The notes below the pieces were generated by a model. The model worked only from the letters and a program-made list of their open reading frames with translations, had not been told where the DNA came from and did no database searches. Of a stretch of 64,000 nucleotides of DNA, positions 46,895 through 59,088 are shown one piece after another. The stretch is taken from the NCBI GenBank assembly GCA_951799425.1, contig OX637392.1, positions 55,938,093-56,002,092 of the forward strand, read 5' to 3'. The stretch comes from Ilex aquifolium. Its lineage: Eukaryota > Streptophyta > Magnoliopsida > Aquifoliales > Aquifoliaceae. Every line of letters starts with the position of its first letter. The first letter of the stretch is position 1. The translations under genes and the position numbers were made by a program.

Positions 46895-48289
46895 TCTATA
46901 TAATAAAGTAGAGCGAAGTTTGAATGCAAAAGACAAAGAAGGGTCCAGATCGTTTTGACACAAAACATAAACAAATCTAACGGACAACGTAACCCCAACA
47001 TAAAAGATGGTCCAGATCATCTCAAAAATTTTGATCCAATGGTGTACGGTTAGTCTTAAATTTTTTTTTCCCGCCCACTAACATTGGCCGACTCACGCCT
47101 CTCTCTCTCCTCCAAAATCTCTCAAATCTTCCCCAATCTTATCCAAAACCCAAATCCCGCCCAATTTAGTTGCACACACACAGCACTCCAGCCCAAGCCA
47201 AACTCTCTCTCTCTCTCTCCTCTGCGGATAAAGACCCAACTCAGGCCCCTTATCTCATTCTCTCTTACTGATCGCTTCTCTGGCTCAATCAGCAAATGTC
47301 ACCCAGGTACCCCTCTCTCTCTCTCTCTCTCTCACGACACACACATATCGAACCCCTACAAGCAATCCAGCCCCACTCTCTATTTGCCCTACAAGAGAGG
47401 TTGTTTGATGGTGTAGCAACTTGGCTGATATAATAATAGGTGTGAAATTGATGCATAGATATCGCCTACAGCCCGAGTGATGTAAGCCACCGCCTTTGCT
47501 CCTCTCCACCGCCACCGCCCCTAGCCCCTAGCCCCCAGCCACCCACAGTTGAATTATATTAATGGATATTTAGTGATAACAATTCAAAATAATGGTCCAA
47601 GTGGATAAATCAAACAAAACATGCACACCTTAAAATTGTTAGCAATGGCTTCCTGTCGACTGGAAAAGAAAGCTAGGAAGACGATCACAAATTCCATTTA
47701 CACCCCCATAATTTTAGTGTATTTACATTTTGACCCCTAATTTTCAAAAACATCATTATTATCCCTTAAGTTTCAAAAATAATATTATAACCCCAGAACT
47801 TATCTAGAAATTCTTCTTCTTCATAGAATTTTAAGGCATCTCTGACACATTTATTAGAGCATGTGTGGGGTCTATGTCTATAACTAATGCTAGAATTACT
47901 AATTGCTTATAACCAATTCTTTTCTCCCTATTTACTTTTTAGCATAAATTGTATAAGTGGAGTTTAGCCTCATGTGCAGCTTCAATACTCAATTCCTATT
48001 GGTTGGAATTGTGGAGGTGTGTGCTTTATGGAGATTAAATTACTCATTCATCCTCAAATTATATCATAAATTGCATTTCAGCCTTTAAATGAAAATTATT
48101 TCATTTTTACACTTAAAACTCTTCATATATAGATTGACAATCACATACACACACTGCCACATAAGAATTTATGTGTTTTGATTTTTTTGAATTGATTTCT
48201 TTGAAGAATTGTTATAATTTGTGGTTGGTTTTTAGTGTGAATATATAGGAATATAATATATTTGTGGTTAGTTTTGGGTGTAAATATGT

Positions 48290-48366
<77 letters not shown>

Positions 48367-50027
48367 AAGACACACAGTACACACTCTTCACGCACACATA
48401 TTGTCACATGAATTTATGTATTTTGGTAATATAATTTGTGGTTGGTTTTGGGTGTGTATACTTAGATGGAATATAATCTGTTTGTGGTTTGTTTTGGGTG
48501 TGAATATGTATGATGGAATATATATTTGTTGTTGGTTTTGGTTGGCTTTAATTAATATGTGTGTGTTTAGTTTTGGTTGGGGTGTCATGGCTCATCAATT
48601 TTTTCTAGCACTCCACAGAATGCATTGCTTGAACTCTTTACTATTGAACTTTTGTGCCTTTATGTTAAATCTGAAAATTAGGTACCTAAATTCCTCTAGG
48701 ATTTTCATTGACAATGATTTTTTATATAGATTATTTTTGTAGGGTTTTTTTCTTAAGTCTGCTCAATTTATTTTATTTTATTTTATAGATTTTCATTATT
48801 CTCCTATATGTGGATACGAGTGTGGTGGGAGAGGGGTTGTATGAGTGTAGAATTTGATATTTATGTTATTGGGTTATGAGGTGTTTTCATCCTTCTTACA
48901 GATTCAACATACAACTGGTATTGATTATGTTTTATCCATTTGTGATATTTTCTGAGTTTTGCTATATATGGTTGGCGGTGTGAGTGTGGGTGGGCAATGA
49001 TTGTGTGGTGTGAAATTTGATATTTTTTTTATTGCATTTTCAGGGTTGTATGGGTTTCATTCTAAAAGTTTAACTAGACAAGAATTACGAGGTATTTTGA
49101 AGATTTTCTAACATTACTTTTTAATTAGACTATAATTTATTACTATTTTATCTTAAAAGCTTGAATTCTTGTATTTCTAACAATAATAATTGTTAATTAT
49201 GAGGGTTTGTCGGTAACCAAAAAAAGAAATGTGTGCAGGTGTGTTTTTGTGTATACATGTGGGAGATTGAACATTTTGTGATTAAATTTATAATTATATT
49301 TCCATTGGGGTTAAATGGTGAATAGTAGTGCTAAATTCATGAGTTTTATAAATGAGCAAGAATTTGTTGATTTTTTTTTTAAGTTTGCTCAATTTATTTT
49401 ATTTTATTTTGTGGGTTTGCATTCTTCTCCTATATCTGAGTACATGTGTGGTGGGGGAGGAGTTGTTTGAGTGTAGAATTTGATATTTATCTTATTGAGT
49501 TATGACAGACTTTTATCCTTCTTTCAGATTCAACAGACAATTGGTATTGATTATGTTTTATCCATTTTTCATATTTTTTGAATTTTTTTATATATGGTTG
49601 GCGGTGTGGGTGTAAGTGGCAATGATTGTGTGGTGTGGAATTTAATATTTTTTTTATTGCCTTTTCATGATTGTGTGAGTGGGTTTTCATCATTCAAGAA
49701 GTTGAAATAGACAAGAATTATGAGGTATTTTGATGATTTAGTAATTGAATTTATAATTAAGGTGTGTTATTGAGTTGAATGGTGGCAATGACGATAAATT
49801 ACATGTAATGTTATTTTGAGGTATTTGTATATGTGATGTTGTTTTGAAAAGTTTTTGTACATTTTTATGATAATTCTATTAATATAGATGATATGATCGA
49901 TGGTATATTTTAGGTCATTTTAAAAGAAAAAATGGTATGAATGTTTTCGAGCCATTCTTTTTAAATATGGGTAATTGTTTGTAATTTTTTGTGTTACATA
50001 GTGCCTTCAGGCACGGGCAATAACTAG
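46895..50027 (+). mobile_element. Helitron 3, adjacent to Helitron 2
   Basis: Starts TCTATATAATAAAGTAGAGC only 4 bp (TATA) after the CTAG of Helitron 2, and ends with the stem-loop GTGCCTTCAGGCAC followed by GGGCAATAACTAG. It holds CT microsatellites (47205-47225, 47308-47331), a (GAT)n(AT)n run (48292-48360) and a direct duplication (48776-49080 against 49386-49690). No coding gene; Tyr/Ile- and Ser-rich frames here come from the microsatellites. Confidence 0.85.
48776..49690. repeat. Direct duplication inside Helitron 3, ~610 bp apart
   Basis: Blocks GTAGAATTTGATATTTAT, TTGGTATTGATTATG or CTGGTATTGATTATG, TTTTATCCATTT and TATATATGGTTGGCGGTG recur in order at both places with small differences. 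Confidence 0.8.
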
Positions 50028-51998
50028 TAGATAGATAAGAGAGAGGAAAATTTTTAATGTTAGTCAAACTGTTAACATATATATGGATATAGATAGATAT
50101 GAGAGAGAAAAGATTTTAATGTTAGTCAAACTCCTAAGATTTATGAGTTTTTAATTTTTAGTTTTATTTCACTTCTAAAGGGAATGGATAGTATGATAAA
50201 ATTGACAAAAAACGGACTTCATAACAAATAAGTTTCCTTGACGGACTTAAATCCAAACAAGTCTATATAGGGGGACCGGCCTCCAAATTTTTCATAAAAA
50301 AATATATATATTGAGACTGGACCGTCCCAATCACTAGGCTACAAAAACTTGGGCTTTAGGCCCATTCAAATGGAAGGCCCTAAATTTTTGTGTGTATCAA
50401 TGGCAAATGTCAACGCATTCCGACATCTCTCTATCACTCTCTCCCTCTCTCTCTCACACACACACATTGTTATGTGACCCACGCCTTTTCTAGTTAGTTA
50501 GTTTTAATTTTTTCATGATTAGTACAACACAAAAATTTAATAAATTATTATTTTTATGATTCTAACTTGCATCAATTATTATATTTTTGGAGTAAATCAT
50601 CATAATTAAACATTACAAGAAAAATAACATATTTGCTTTGGTCTCATCGAAAGAAATGGAACTTGAAGGAGAAATCTAATTTATTTTTTGTGGCAAGAAA
50701 AAAATTAAATTTGTAGAAAAAAATAATTTGACTAGATTGTGGACGGTGAAATAAATATACGAAAATAATTATGATTTTTTATTTTGTTTCGAAATATTAA
50801 AAATCTATAAATGACTTAGGTATATTATTTATTGGGAATGATATACGAAAAAAAATTGAAATATCGCAACTTAATTTATATTTTTTCATTTCAAATCGAA
50901 AAAATAAAAAAAATATATTTCAAATAAATACAATTTAATATTTATTATTATTATTATTTTATTAAATATTAATAGGACTTCATTTATATATTTCGTTTTA
51001 GGCCTCCCAATTCTATTGGGCCGCCCCTATAGTGGAGAGTTCTCATTCTGAAAGAAATCAAACTGGTTTTAGCGGGCTTATGAGTTTTATGTATTTGGGC
51101 TGCTAGTGAGTTGGATCCTTTCTAGCCGGTTCTTTCTTGTTGGCCCATTTATCATTGGGGTCATTTATTTTCTTATGATTAATCCATAGGTGTGTGAATG
51201 GATCAAACTCTTTGAATAAATGACCCGAATGATAAGAACTAAAACTACTATTAATCTCAAAAGTTAAAAAAATAAAAAAATAAATCCGATTTAGTAGTTA
51301 CTTCATGCACATGTACAATATTGTTATTGAATAGGGATATGATGCATCTTTAATGATGTGGTGTCATCCATTATGTTAAATAATTATCTTTATTCAAAAC
51401 ACGATATTTAAAAACTTCTATATTGTTGGTAGAACTCGAGATAAAATAACCGACATCTTAGTAGAGCTGACAATTCTTAATATTATTCACTAATATGAAT
51501 GATACAATGCTAATGGATAGGAATTTAGTCATAACAAAATTGGATCATAACCATCAAACTCATATAATAAATAAGATGATACGATTTTATTTTATTTTAG
51601 AAGAGGCTCTAATTTTTTTTTTTGATGCATAATTTGTTTATTTTTGTTTTAAAATTTTAAATATTTAAATATATATATTTTTAGTAGGTATATTTATGGT
51701 GTAAAATAACTTATAAAATAAACACTTTGTGTAAATAATTATACTAAGATCAAAATTAACACAAAAATTATAATTCAAAAAAATAAAATTGATTAAATAG
51801 ATTAGAGGAAAAGAGAGTAGGGCCTTGTAATTTTTTGAATGTACATATATTTATGATTTAAAAAAAATATTAATTTTTTTTATCATTTCACGTAACATCC
51901 TAAATTTTTTATATTATTTTTAAAATTCAGTCATATAATTTTATAAAACATATGCGAATGAGGTCATAGACGAGTCTGAGCTAACCGCCTCACTTGTC
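50028..51998. other. No gene; possible TE remnant 50267-51033
   Basis: AT-rich. TATAGGGGGACCGGCCTCC (50267) and, in reverse complement, TATAGGGGCGGCCCAATAG (51033) could be eroded inverted ends of a DNA transposon. No clear target duplication was found. The interior has no gene. Confidence 0.35.
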
Positions 51999-52001
51999 TA
52001 A

Positions 52002-52486
52002 TGCTCCGTTTGGTAGGAATGATGAAAAATAGGAGGGATGAAAAGTAGGAAATATACATTTTTTTATCCTCCAAGAAAAGAAAGTAGAAATGATACACTG
52101 TCTTTCCTTTGTGTTTGGTAGGATGGATGAAAAATAAAAATGATTATTTTTTTTTGTACTTGGTAAGATGGAGAAAATATTTTTTTTATTTTGATTTTTT
52201 ATCATTGTATTTATATATGAAATTAATATATACATAATATATGTATATATCAAAGAATATATAGACAAATAAGATACATTTTAACACAAATAATTAATTT
52301 TTCCTTTACTTTCCCTCCAATTTTGGAGGGATTGATTTTGGTGAGTTGAAAAGAAAACTCATCCATCAACTTTTTTTATCCTTCTTATTTTTCTTCTTTA
52401 CCAAACATGATATTTGATCTATCTTTTTAATTTTTCTTCCTTTTATTTTTTTAATTTTTAATTTTTTTATCGTACCAAATGAAACA
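52002..52486. mobile_element. Harbinger/Tourist-type MITE 1, TAA duplication
   Basis: Ends are TGCTCCGTTTGGTA and TACCAAATGAAACA; flanks are TAA at 51999-52001 and 52487-52489. The interior carries inverted AAAATAGGAGGGATGAAAAG-like and CTTCTTATTTTTCTTC-like stretches. The minus-strand frame across it is not a gene. Confidence 0.75.
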
Positions 52487-52751
52487 TAAAGGTCAAGCGG
52501 GCCGTTAATTAAGGTAGGAAAAATTATTTTTCCTTGCCATACTGTCAAAGTGCAAAAATGTTCTAACTTAGCTATCAAATAATTGATGAAGTCTTACCTA
52601 AAATTGCGCAACGTACAGGAGACAAAAGAAACATAGTAGTACAATGTTTTGAGGCAGACATGTTAGGACAAGCTACATTTATTACAAACATATCAACCTC
52701 AGATTGATTTGAGACACCAAACATTTAACAAGGACAACCTACCAACGATTT

Positions 52752-53276
52752 TAGAAGTGTTAAACGTTTCGAGTTAAACAGTTACGTATTAAATTAAATG
52801 AGTGACAGATAAAAAACATATAAACTCATACCCGACCCGTTTAATAAACGAGTGAAAATCTCAATACAAATACGAACTGTTTAATAAACGGATAACATGA
52901 CACAATTCGTTTAACCCGATTAGTTTTAATTTATTATTAGTTTATTATTATATTTTTGTGGTTGTCACTAAATTAAAAAATAAAATTCTGTGGCTATCAC
53001 TAAAAATAATATATATATATATATTTTCTATGGCTATCACTAAAAAAAAAAATTTGCCTAATTTTTTAAAAATAATTATTAATTTATTATTATATTAATT
53101 TTATTTAAACGGATAAACAAGTGATAAATGAGTTGACATGACTCATCCGAACACGACACGTTTATTAAACGTGTATAACGAGTCAATCCATTTACTATCC
53201 GAACCCGTTAACGTCTCACCCAAACCCGCTTAATTCGTGTCGATTAATTATGTCTTGTCAGACTTCGACATGCCTA
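52752..53276. mobile_element. Degenerate hAT element, relative of 31517-32207
   Basis: Left end TAGAAGTGTTAAACGTTTCG and right end GACATGCCTA align with the TAGGGGTGTCAATCGTGTCG / GACAGCCCTA family. Interior GACCCGTTTAATAAACG and CGTTTATTAAACGTG blocks are shared. No target duplication survives. A SINE has inserted at its right edge. Confidence 0.65.
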
Positions 53277-53279
53277 TAT

Positions 53280-53440
53280 ATATATATATATATTTTTTTT
53301 TTTTATCAGAGAACAACTACATAACTTCTACTTAAAAAGCAGAAATTTGCAGTGTTCAGATAACCCACACACACCCTAAGGCTATTCGACGTGGGATAGC
53401 CCATCCCAACAGCACCCAGGCCCTATATGAACACTGCAGA
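53280..53440 (-). mobile_element. SINE-like insertion with 18 bp target duplication
   Basis: Flanked by ACTTCGACATGCCTATAT at 53262-53279 and 53441-53458, a perfect direct repeat. On the minus strand it begins TCTGCAGTGTTCATATAGGG, passes GGATGGGCTATCCCACGTCG, and ends in an A run plus TA repeats. A long variable duplication and an A tail are marks of LINE-mediated retroposition. It differs from the main SINE family in this window and I do not see clear A/B boxes. Confidence 0.8.
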
Positions 53441-53758
53441 ACTTCGACATGCCTATATGGCTCATCTAAAGATGAGCTTGACCTATTTTAAACTCAAAAG
53501 ATTAGAATAATATCTAAGATTATTATTTCTAGTTTTTAAGTGCGACTATTGTTATAATTTACCCGATATGTATAATTTATTATTGATTGTGTAAAATTTA
53601 AATTTTTTTTTTTCTTCCAAAGCCACAATTCTTTAGAACACAGTTGAGAATTTAGGTAGAATAAGAATTTGGCCGACATTGACGAAAACCAAAATTTCTT
53701 GCTAGCTAAAGTCTCGGTGTTTCGAAAATATTTAAAAGATGTCTTGTAAATATACTAA

Positions 53759-54412
53759 TGTTCCGTTTGGTAGGAAGGATGAAAAGTAGGAAGGATGGAA
53801 AGTAGGAGGGATACACTTTCTATCCTTCAAGGAAGAAAAAGTAGGATAAATACACTTTCCTTATTTCGTGTTTGGTTGGATGGATGAAAAATAAAAATGA
53901 CTAATTTTTTTTTTGTGCTGGATAAGATTAGGAGTTATAATCGAGTCGTATCGTGACAGATTCGTGTTGAATCATTACGAATTTATGTCGAACATTAGTA
54001 AAATCTAACTCAACTCATTTAATTAATTGTGTCGTGTCGAGTTGCGAGTTGACATGTTTATTATTATTATTTTTTATTATTTTTATTTTAAATTTTTTTT
54101 AAAAATATATATATAAATACATATTTTATCATTGTATTTTTATATGAAATTAATGTATATATAATATATGTATATATTAAAAGATATATAGACAAATAAG
54201 ATACATCTCAATACAAATAATTAACTTTCCATCCACTTTCCTTCCGATTTTGGAGGGATTGACTTTGGTGAGTTGGAAGGAAAGTTAATCCATCAACTTT
54301 TTCATCCTTCCTACTTTCCTTCCTTACCAAACATGATGTTTTATTTATTCATCCCACTTTCCATCATTCCAACTTTCCATCCTTCCACTTTTCCATCGTA
54401 CCAAATGGAGCA
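53759..54412. mobile_element. Harbinger/Tourist-type MITE 2, TAA duplication
   Basis: Ends are TGTTCCGTTTGGTAGG and TACCAAATGGAGCA; flanks are TAA at 53756-53758 and 54413-54415. It is clearly the same family as MITE 1, with an additional roughly 170 bp stretch (about 53935-54110) that holds GTCGTGTCGAGTTGCGAGTT and is absent from copy 1. Confidence 0.75.
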
Positions 54413-54567
54413 TAAGTTTAATATAGTTGACCATCCAGATTCTCAAAGAAGTCACGGGTCGATTCTTTTTTATGAAAAAAAATATTGATCTTTCTTGTCT
54501 TTTTTGTGGACTCTATTATGCCATTCTTTTCATCTAATGCAAAAATTTCAAAGGTTTGAAACTTTAG

Positions 54568-56100
54568 TTTTGACATTATTAATGTTTTTCCACTCTACTT
54601 TTGAAAGAGATGACATCCTAAAGTGACCTCCATCATAAATGACTTGATTTATTTCCAGATTTGGCCAATTCAGTCCGTTCTCATTCTCATTTTTATTCTC
54701 ATTCTAGCTAAACTTTATCCAATTAGGTCTACCCCTAATTAATATGTTCTTCATTATTTGGGGGTAAATCCTATTTTATCCCTTGAAAGACAGAAAAATT
54801 CTCAATTTATCTTCTAAATGATTAATTTTTTCACATTGTCTGCTCAAAGAAATAAAAATGTTGTAATATTGTTTATTGTCTTATTTTCGTTTACTTCTCT
54901 ATCTATTTTATGTCAAATCAACTGATCAATAATCACAAAATAGATGAAAATAAGACCGTAGATCACACAAAAATAAAACGATGAACTATATTACAACGTT
55001 TTCTTTTCGTCTTTAGTTGTTGATGCCCCCTTAAGTTGGCATGTGCTTAGACATGTGTAGGGCAGAGCCAACTTGGGACTAGGGTGGGCACTTCCCCACA
55101 TCCCCAATTACTTTTGATTAGACCACCATAATTTTATTCAATGTACTATATTTGTCATCAATTTTTTTTAAAAGTTTTATTAAAGTACTAGTAATCTCCC
55201 CCCCCCCCCCCCCACCCCAAATAAATTAGTGGTTTATTACCTCCTACAACTTTTTTTGTTTTCTTTTTGAGTGAGTAAATTAGATGTAAATGTTGTAATC
55301 TATTTATATATATTGAAAAAAAATAATAATTCTCTTCTATCTAATATAATGCTTCCTATGTTTTAGAAATAATTGTATAGATGTCGATTTGTTATTCTTT
55401 GGTTTGGTTGTAATCTATAGTCAATAAAATGGTATTGGATGCAAAAAGCTACAAGTTATAACCTAAAAAGCATTTTATGTCATTTTAAATATGAAATTTC
55501 TCAACCAGCTTAAGAATGATCTCAACTAGGTTTCACAATTATTAAAAAATAATTTTATTAGAGGACTCTATAATTATACACATTAGTAAGACATTAGTGA
55601 GAATTCTAGCTCTTACACTAAAACAAATATAAAAAATATTAGGAATTTTAAAGAACGTAATATTTCAATGTAACATATAATTAAAACATATTAAAAAAAA
55701 AAAGTCATTTTGTGTCATTTTGTCCAAATTTTATTTAAGAAAAAAATTAATTTTACTATTTCAGTAATTTTGGCTTGAATCTTAGTCTATTTTATCACTC
55801 TTGTACTCAAATTTTTTCCAATATCAATTAGTGAATTATTTTCAGTTAAATTTTGCCCCAACTCATTAGAATTTCTGACTCCACCCCTAAATACACGTGG
55901 TATATTAGTGTGTGTATATATCAATCCAAATGCATTTGGTTAGTTATATTTTGACCTTATATTAATGTTTTTCCAATATGCTTTTGAAATAAATGACATC
56001 CAAAAGTGACCTCCATCAGATATGGATTGATTTATTTCCAAATTTGGCCAACTCAGTGCATTCTCATTCTAGCTAAACTTTGTCCAGTTAGGTTTACTCG
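54568..56100. repeat. Direct repeats (~165 bp) 1.37 kb apart
   Basis: 54568-54735 and about 55940-56100 share TTAATGTTTTTCCA, AATGACATCC, AAGTGACCTCCATCA, TTGATTTATTTCCA, ATTTGGCCAA and CATTCTAGCTAAACTTT in order. They may be remnants of a segmental duplication. No TG...CA ends were seen, so they are not called LTRs. Confidence 0.7.
55058..55888. mobile_element. Eroded hAT-like element
   Basis: Left GTAGGGCAGAGCCAACTTGG with GGGTGGGCACTTCC, and right end (reversed) AGGGGTGGAGTCAGAAATTC, resemble the CAGGGGCGGAGC hAT family. It contains a 16 bp C homopolymer (55198-55213). No clear duplication remains. Confidence 0.45.
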
Positions 56101-56408
56101 TAAGAGCAACTCCTTCCTAACTCTCTATTTTAGAGAGTCATTTTTACAAAGTTTACTCTAACTATATACTCTATTTTAACTAACTACTTCACCTAACTTT
56201 CACTAACTTCCAATAATTTAAAGGAGATTGCAACATATATATAGAGAGAGATAGAGAGAGAAATAGGTAGAGAGAGAATTTAGAAAGGTTGAATGACTCT
56301 CCACATTTGGAGAGCCATTTTGGGTGAAATGAGAAATAGAGAATGAGATAGAGAGTGGATTGGAGAGTTTTTTTTAGAGATAATGAGATGTGAGTATCTT
56401 TTTCAAAA

Positions 56409-56591
56409 GAGTAATGCTGCACTAACCAAATTTTGGGACCAAATTTAGAGCCCAAATGACATGGCAGCATGTCATTTGGAGTATTTATTGGGACCCAAAT
56501 GACATAGCACCAAATAAATAAGCCCAAGTCAGCTGCCATGTCATTTGGGCTCTAAATTTGGTCCCAAAATTTGGTCAGTGTAACATTACTC
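56409..56591. mobile_element. Mutator-type MITE, perfect 9 bp target duplication
   Basis: Ends GAGTAATGCTGCACTAACC and, reversed, GAGTAATGTTACACTGACC; then CAAATTTTGGGACCAAATTT and AGAGCCCAAATGACATGGCA are shared by both arms, about 60 bp of inverted repeat. Flanks are TTTTCAAAA at 56400-56408 and 56592-56600. It should fold into a long hairpin. Confidence 0.92.
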
Positions 56592-56730
56592 TTTTCAAAA
56601 CTTATTTGGCTTTAAGTACCACCTCCAAACTTATCCTCCTTTAAGTCTTCTTTTTCATCAAATAGTTGTCAATAAGTACACATTTTAAAACATTTTCAAA
56701 TTCTTTCTAAATTGTATTCCATAATTACCC

Positions 56731-57345
56731 CTACCATAAATAGTGCATACTTAATATTGAATGTGAGACTTTCAAGATTAAAATGTGAGACTTTCAAGAT
56801 TCCTTTTGATATTTGTGTATCATTTGAATTTTGAAATTTCATATATATATATATATAGATCGTGTCTCTCTTTGGTGACACTGTTTGCATGACAATTTTT
56901 CGACTCCCTTTTTAGGTGTAACTCTTTGAGTGGACAAAATATATATTGTCATCATTTAGGTATAATCTACTGTTATCACTTTTTACTGACACTGTTTTGG
57001 ACACTATGAAGGGGGTATTACATGATGCCATGGTGACACTGTTTGCATGACAATTTATATCGTGTATCTCTTTGGTGACACTGTTTGCATGACAATTTTT
57101 CGACTTCCCCTTTAGGTGCAACTTTTTTAGTGGACAAAATATATATTGTTATCATTTAGGTACAATCTACTGTTGTCACTCTTTACTGACACTGCTTGGG
57201 CACTATGAATGGGGCATTACATGATGCCATTGATTGGACCCTCATTATCATTATATCTTGTCTCTCTTTGGTGACACTGTTTGCATGACAATTTATATCG
57301 TGTCTCTCTTTGGTGACACTGTTTGCATGAATATATATATATATA

Positions 57346-57381
<36 letters not shown>

Positions 57382-57488
57382 AAATTTCAAAATTCAAATG
57401 ATACACAAATATCAAAAGGAATCTTGAAAGTCTCACATTCTAATATTGAAAGTCTCACATTCAATTATGTATGCACTATTTATGGTAG
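56731..57488. repeat. Inverted repeat enclosing ~200 bp tandem repeats
   Basis: Arms of about 110 bp (56731-56842 and 57379-57488) share CTACCATAAATAGTGCATAC, GAATGTGAGACTTTCAA and TTCCTTTTGATATTTGTGTA in opposite orientation. The loop has units starting CGTGTCTCTCTTTGGTGACA at about 56861, 57061, 57259 and 57299, with CACTGTTTGCATGACAATTT in each. A (GT)n run lies at 57351-57378. Possibly a foldback-type element; no target duplication was identified. Confidence 0.7.
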
Positions 57489-58213
57489 AAGTAAAAAGGC
57501 TTTTATGACTTTTTTTTAGCACATGTACTTCTATCCCAATTATTTTAAAAAGAGTACTTTTATCCTATTAAGTTTTTTGGGAGGTACCGGCCTCCCTAAG
57601 TCCCTTTTTTTTAGTGTTTGACAAGCTAAAATAGCTAAAAAGGAATAAATAGAGGGTGAGTTCGAGTTGCTCTAATTAATAAGTTCTTGATTATTGGGGA
57701 TGTCTTCCAATGGCAGTTGAGTACGGTACTAAATTTTTTTTCTAGTACCATACTTTTATTTGTCATATTTATGAGCATTTTTATTTTTATCAAATTTTTT
57801 GTATAATTCTTATTTTTTTTTTGTTTCATAAAACGCAATAGGTATATAACTTTTTTATTTGATTGTTTCACTTGTTACATAAATACATCTATATAATAAA
57901 GTACAAATATTAAAGACAAAAAAAAATAACTTTTATTTTTCGCGAGTTGAGATCGTTTTAACTTTTATTTAAAAATTAATCTGATGATTAATATTAAATC
58001 CCCAAATTTAATAGGTAAAATAGATCCGCTAAACGTTTGTTTGGGGAGACTTTTCAAAAAAAAAAAAAAGGTAGTGTTTGGAATAATTTGTTTTAATTAA
58101 TTTCAAATAAGTCAAAAATATTTTTACCACTTAAATAAGTAAGTAAGTAAAACCAAAAATAAATAAATAAATAATAACTTTTACTTATTTAAAATCACTT
58201 CTCTACAAGCACT

Positions 58214-58660
58214 TCACGAACACCACCGTTGTCGCCACTCCACCTGCACCAGCACCAGCAATACCACCACTGTCACCACCATTACCACTATTGCCACCGC
58301 CGTCACTCCATCACCACCTCTACCGCAACCACCACCCATCACTAGCCTGCTGGCGCCGCCGGCCCTACGCCCGCCTGCCCTGGGTTCGCAGTCACCTCGT
58401 GCCTGGATGGCGCCACCTAGGGCCAAGACCGCTACTCTGGCGGCGCTGTTCCCAGCGCCTTGGGTGCCTGCCAAACGCTCTCCCTCTCTTCGGCTGGCGT
58501 CACCGAGCTGCTGACTGGCGTCGCCCAGCAGCCCGTTGGCGTCGCCAACTGGCCTTCTCGCGTGATCTGCGAAGTCTCCAACTGCCATGACACTACTGCT
58601 TCCACTAATGTTGTCTTCTTCGCCTACTGATCCACCTTTTGGCTCCCCATACCTATACAT
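58214..58660 (-). other. GC-rich open stretch, origin unknown
   Basis: A 148-codon minus-strand frame lies in a GC-rich island. It contains a repeat-like GDANGLLGDASQQLGDAS and a Gly/Ala/Arg-rich middle, then a Val-rich end from the CAC triplet tract. No domain was recognised. It might be captured coding DNA or gag-like debris of the retroelement next to it. The frame may simply be open because of the GC bias. Confidence 0.25.
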
Positions 58661-59088
58661 TGACAGATTTTTCTACTAAAACACTCTTTACGAAATCCCT
58701 CTCTGTAAATCTCTCCCAATCTTCAATGGAGGCTTCGAATACCCAAATAAGAAGAGTTGCAAGGGGGAAGGGGTAAAGTGGGTTGTATAAATATTGACCT
58801 CTTGAAACCTTAGGAAAAAATGCCTTAAATTGGGAAAAGAGGGGTTTTGATAAGGAATCCTCTCTAACCTGGTAGTAGTATCGCAATAAAATGGGAAGAA
58901 CAAGAAAACGAGCTCTCAAGGTTCAAACGGGGTAAGAGGTTAAAGAAGTTAACACCATACGGGACAAGAAACCTTCTTCAGATGAAGAAGCTACCACCGT
59001 GCGGGACAAGAAACCTTTTTCAAATGGAGAGCTCACTCATGCCCTCAAATTTCTTGACACAGCAAGGACTTGGGGCATGAGGGGCGAA

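Noticed and set aside
48141-48407. Ser- or His-rich minus-strand frames
   Set aside because: They translate a (GAT)n(AT)n microsatellite.
52366-52578. Minus-strand Lys/Ile-rich frame as a gene
   Set aside because: Crosses the border of a Harbinger-type MITE and has homopolymer-like composition.
54568-56100. LTR retrotransposon with short LTRs
   Set aside because: The repeats lack TG...CA ends, a primer-binding site and a target duplication.
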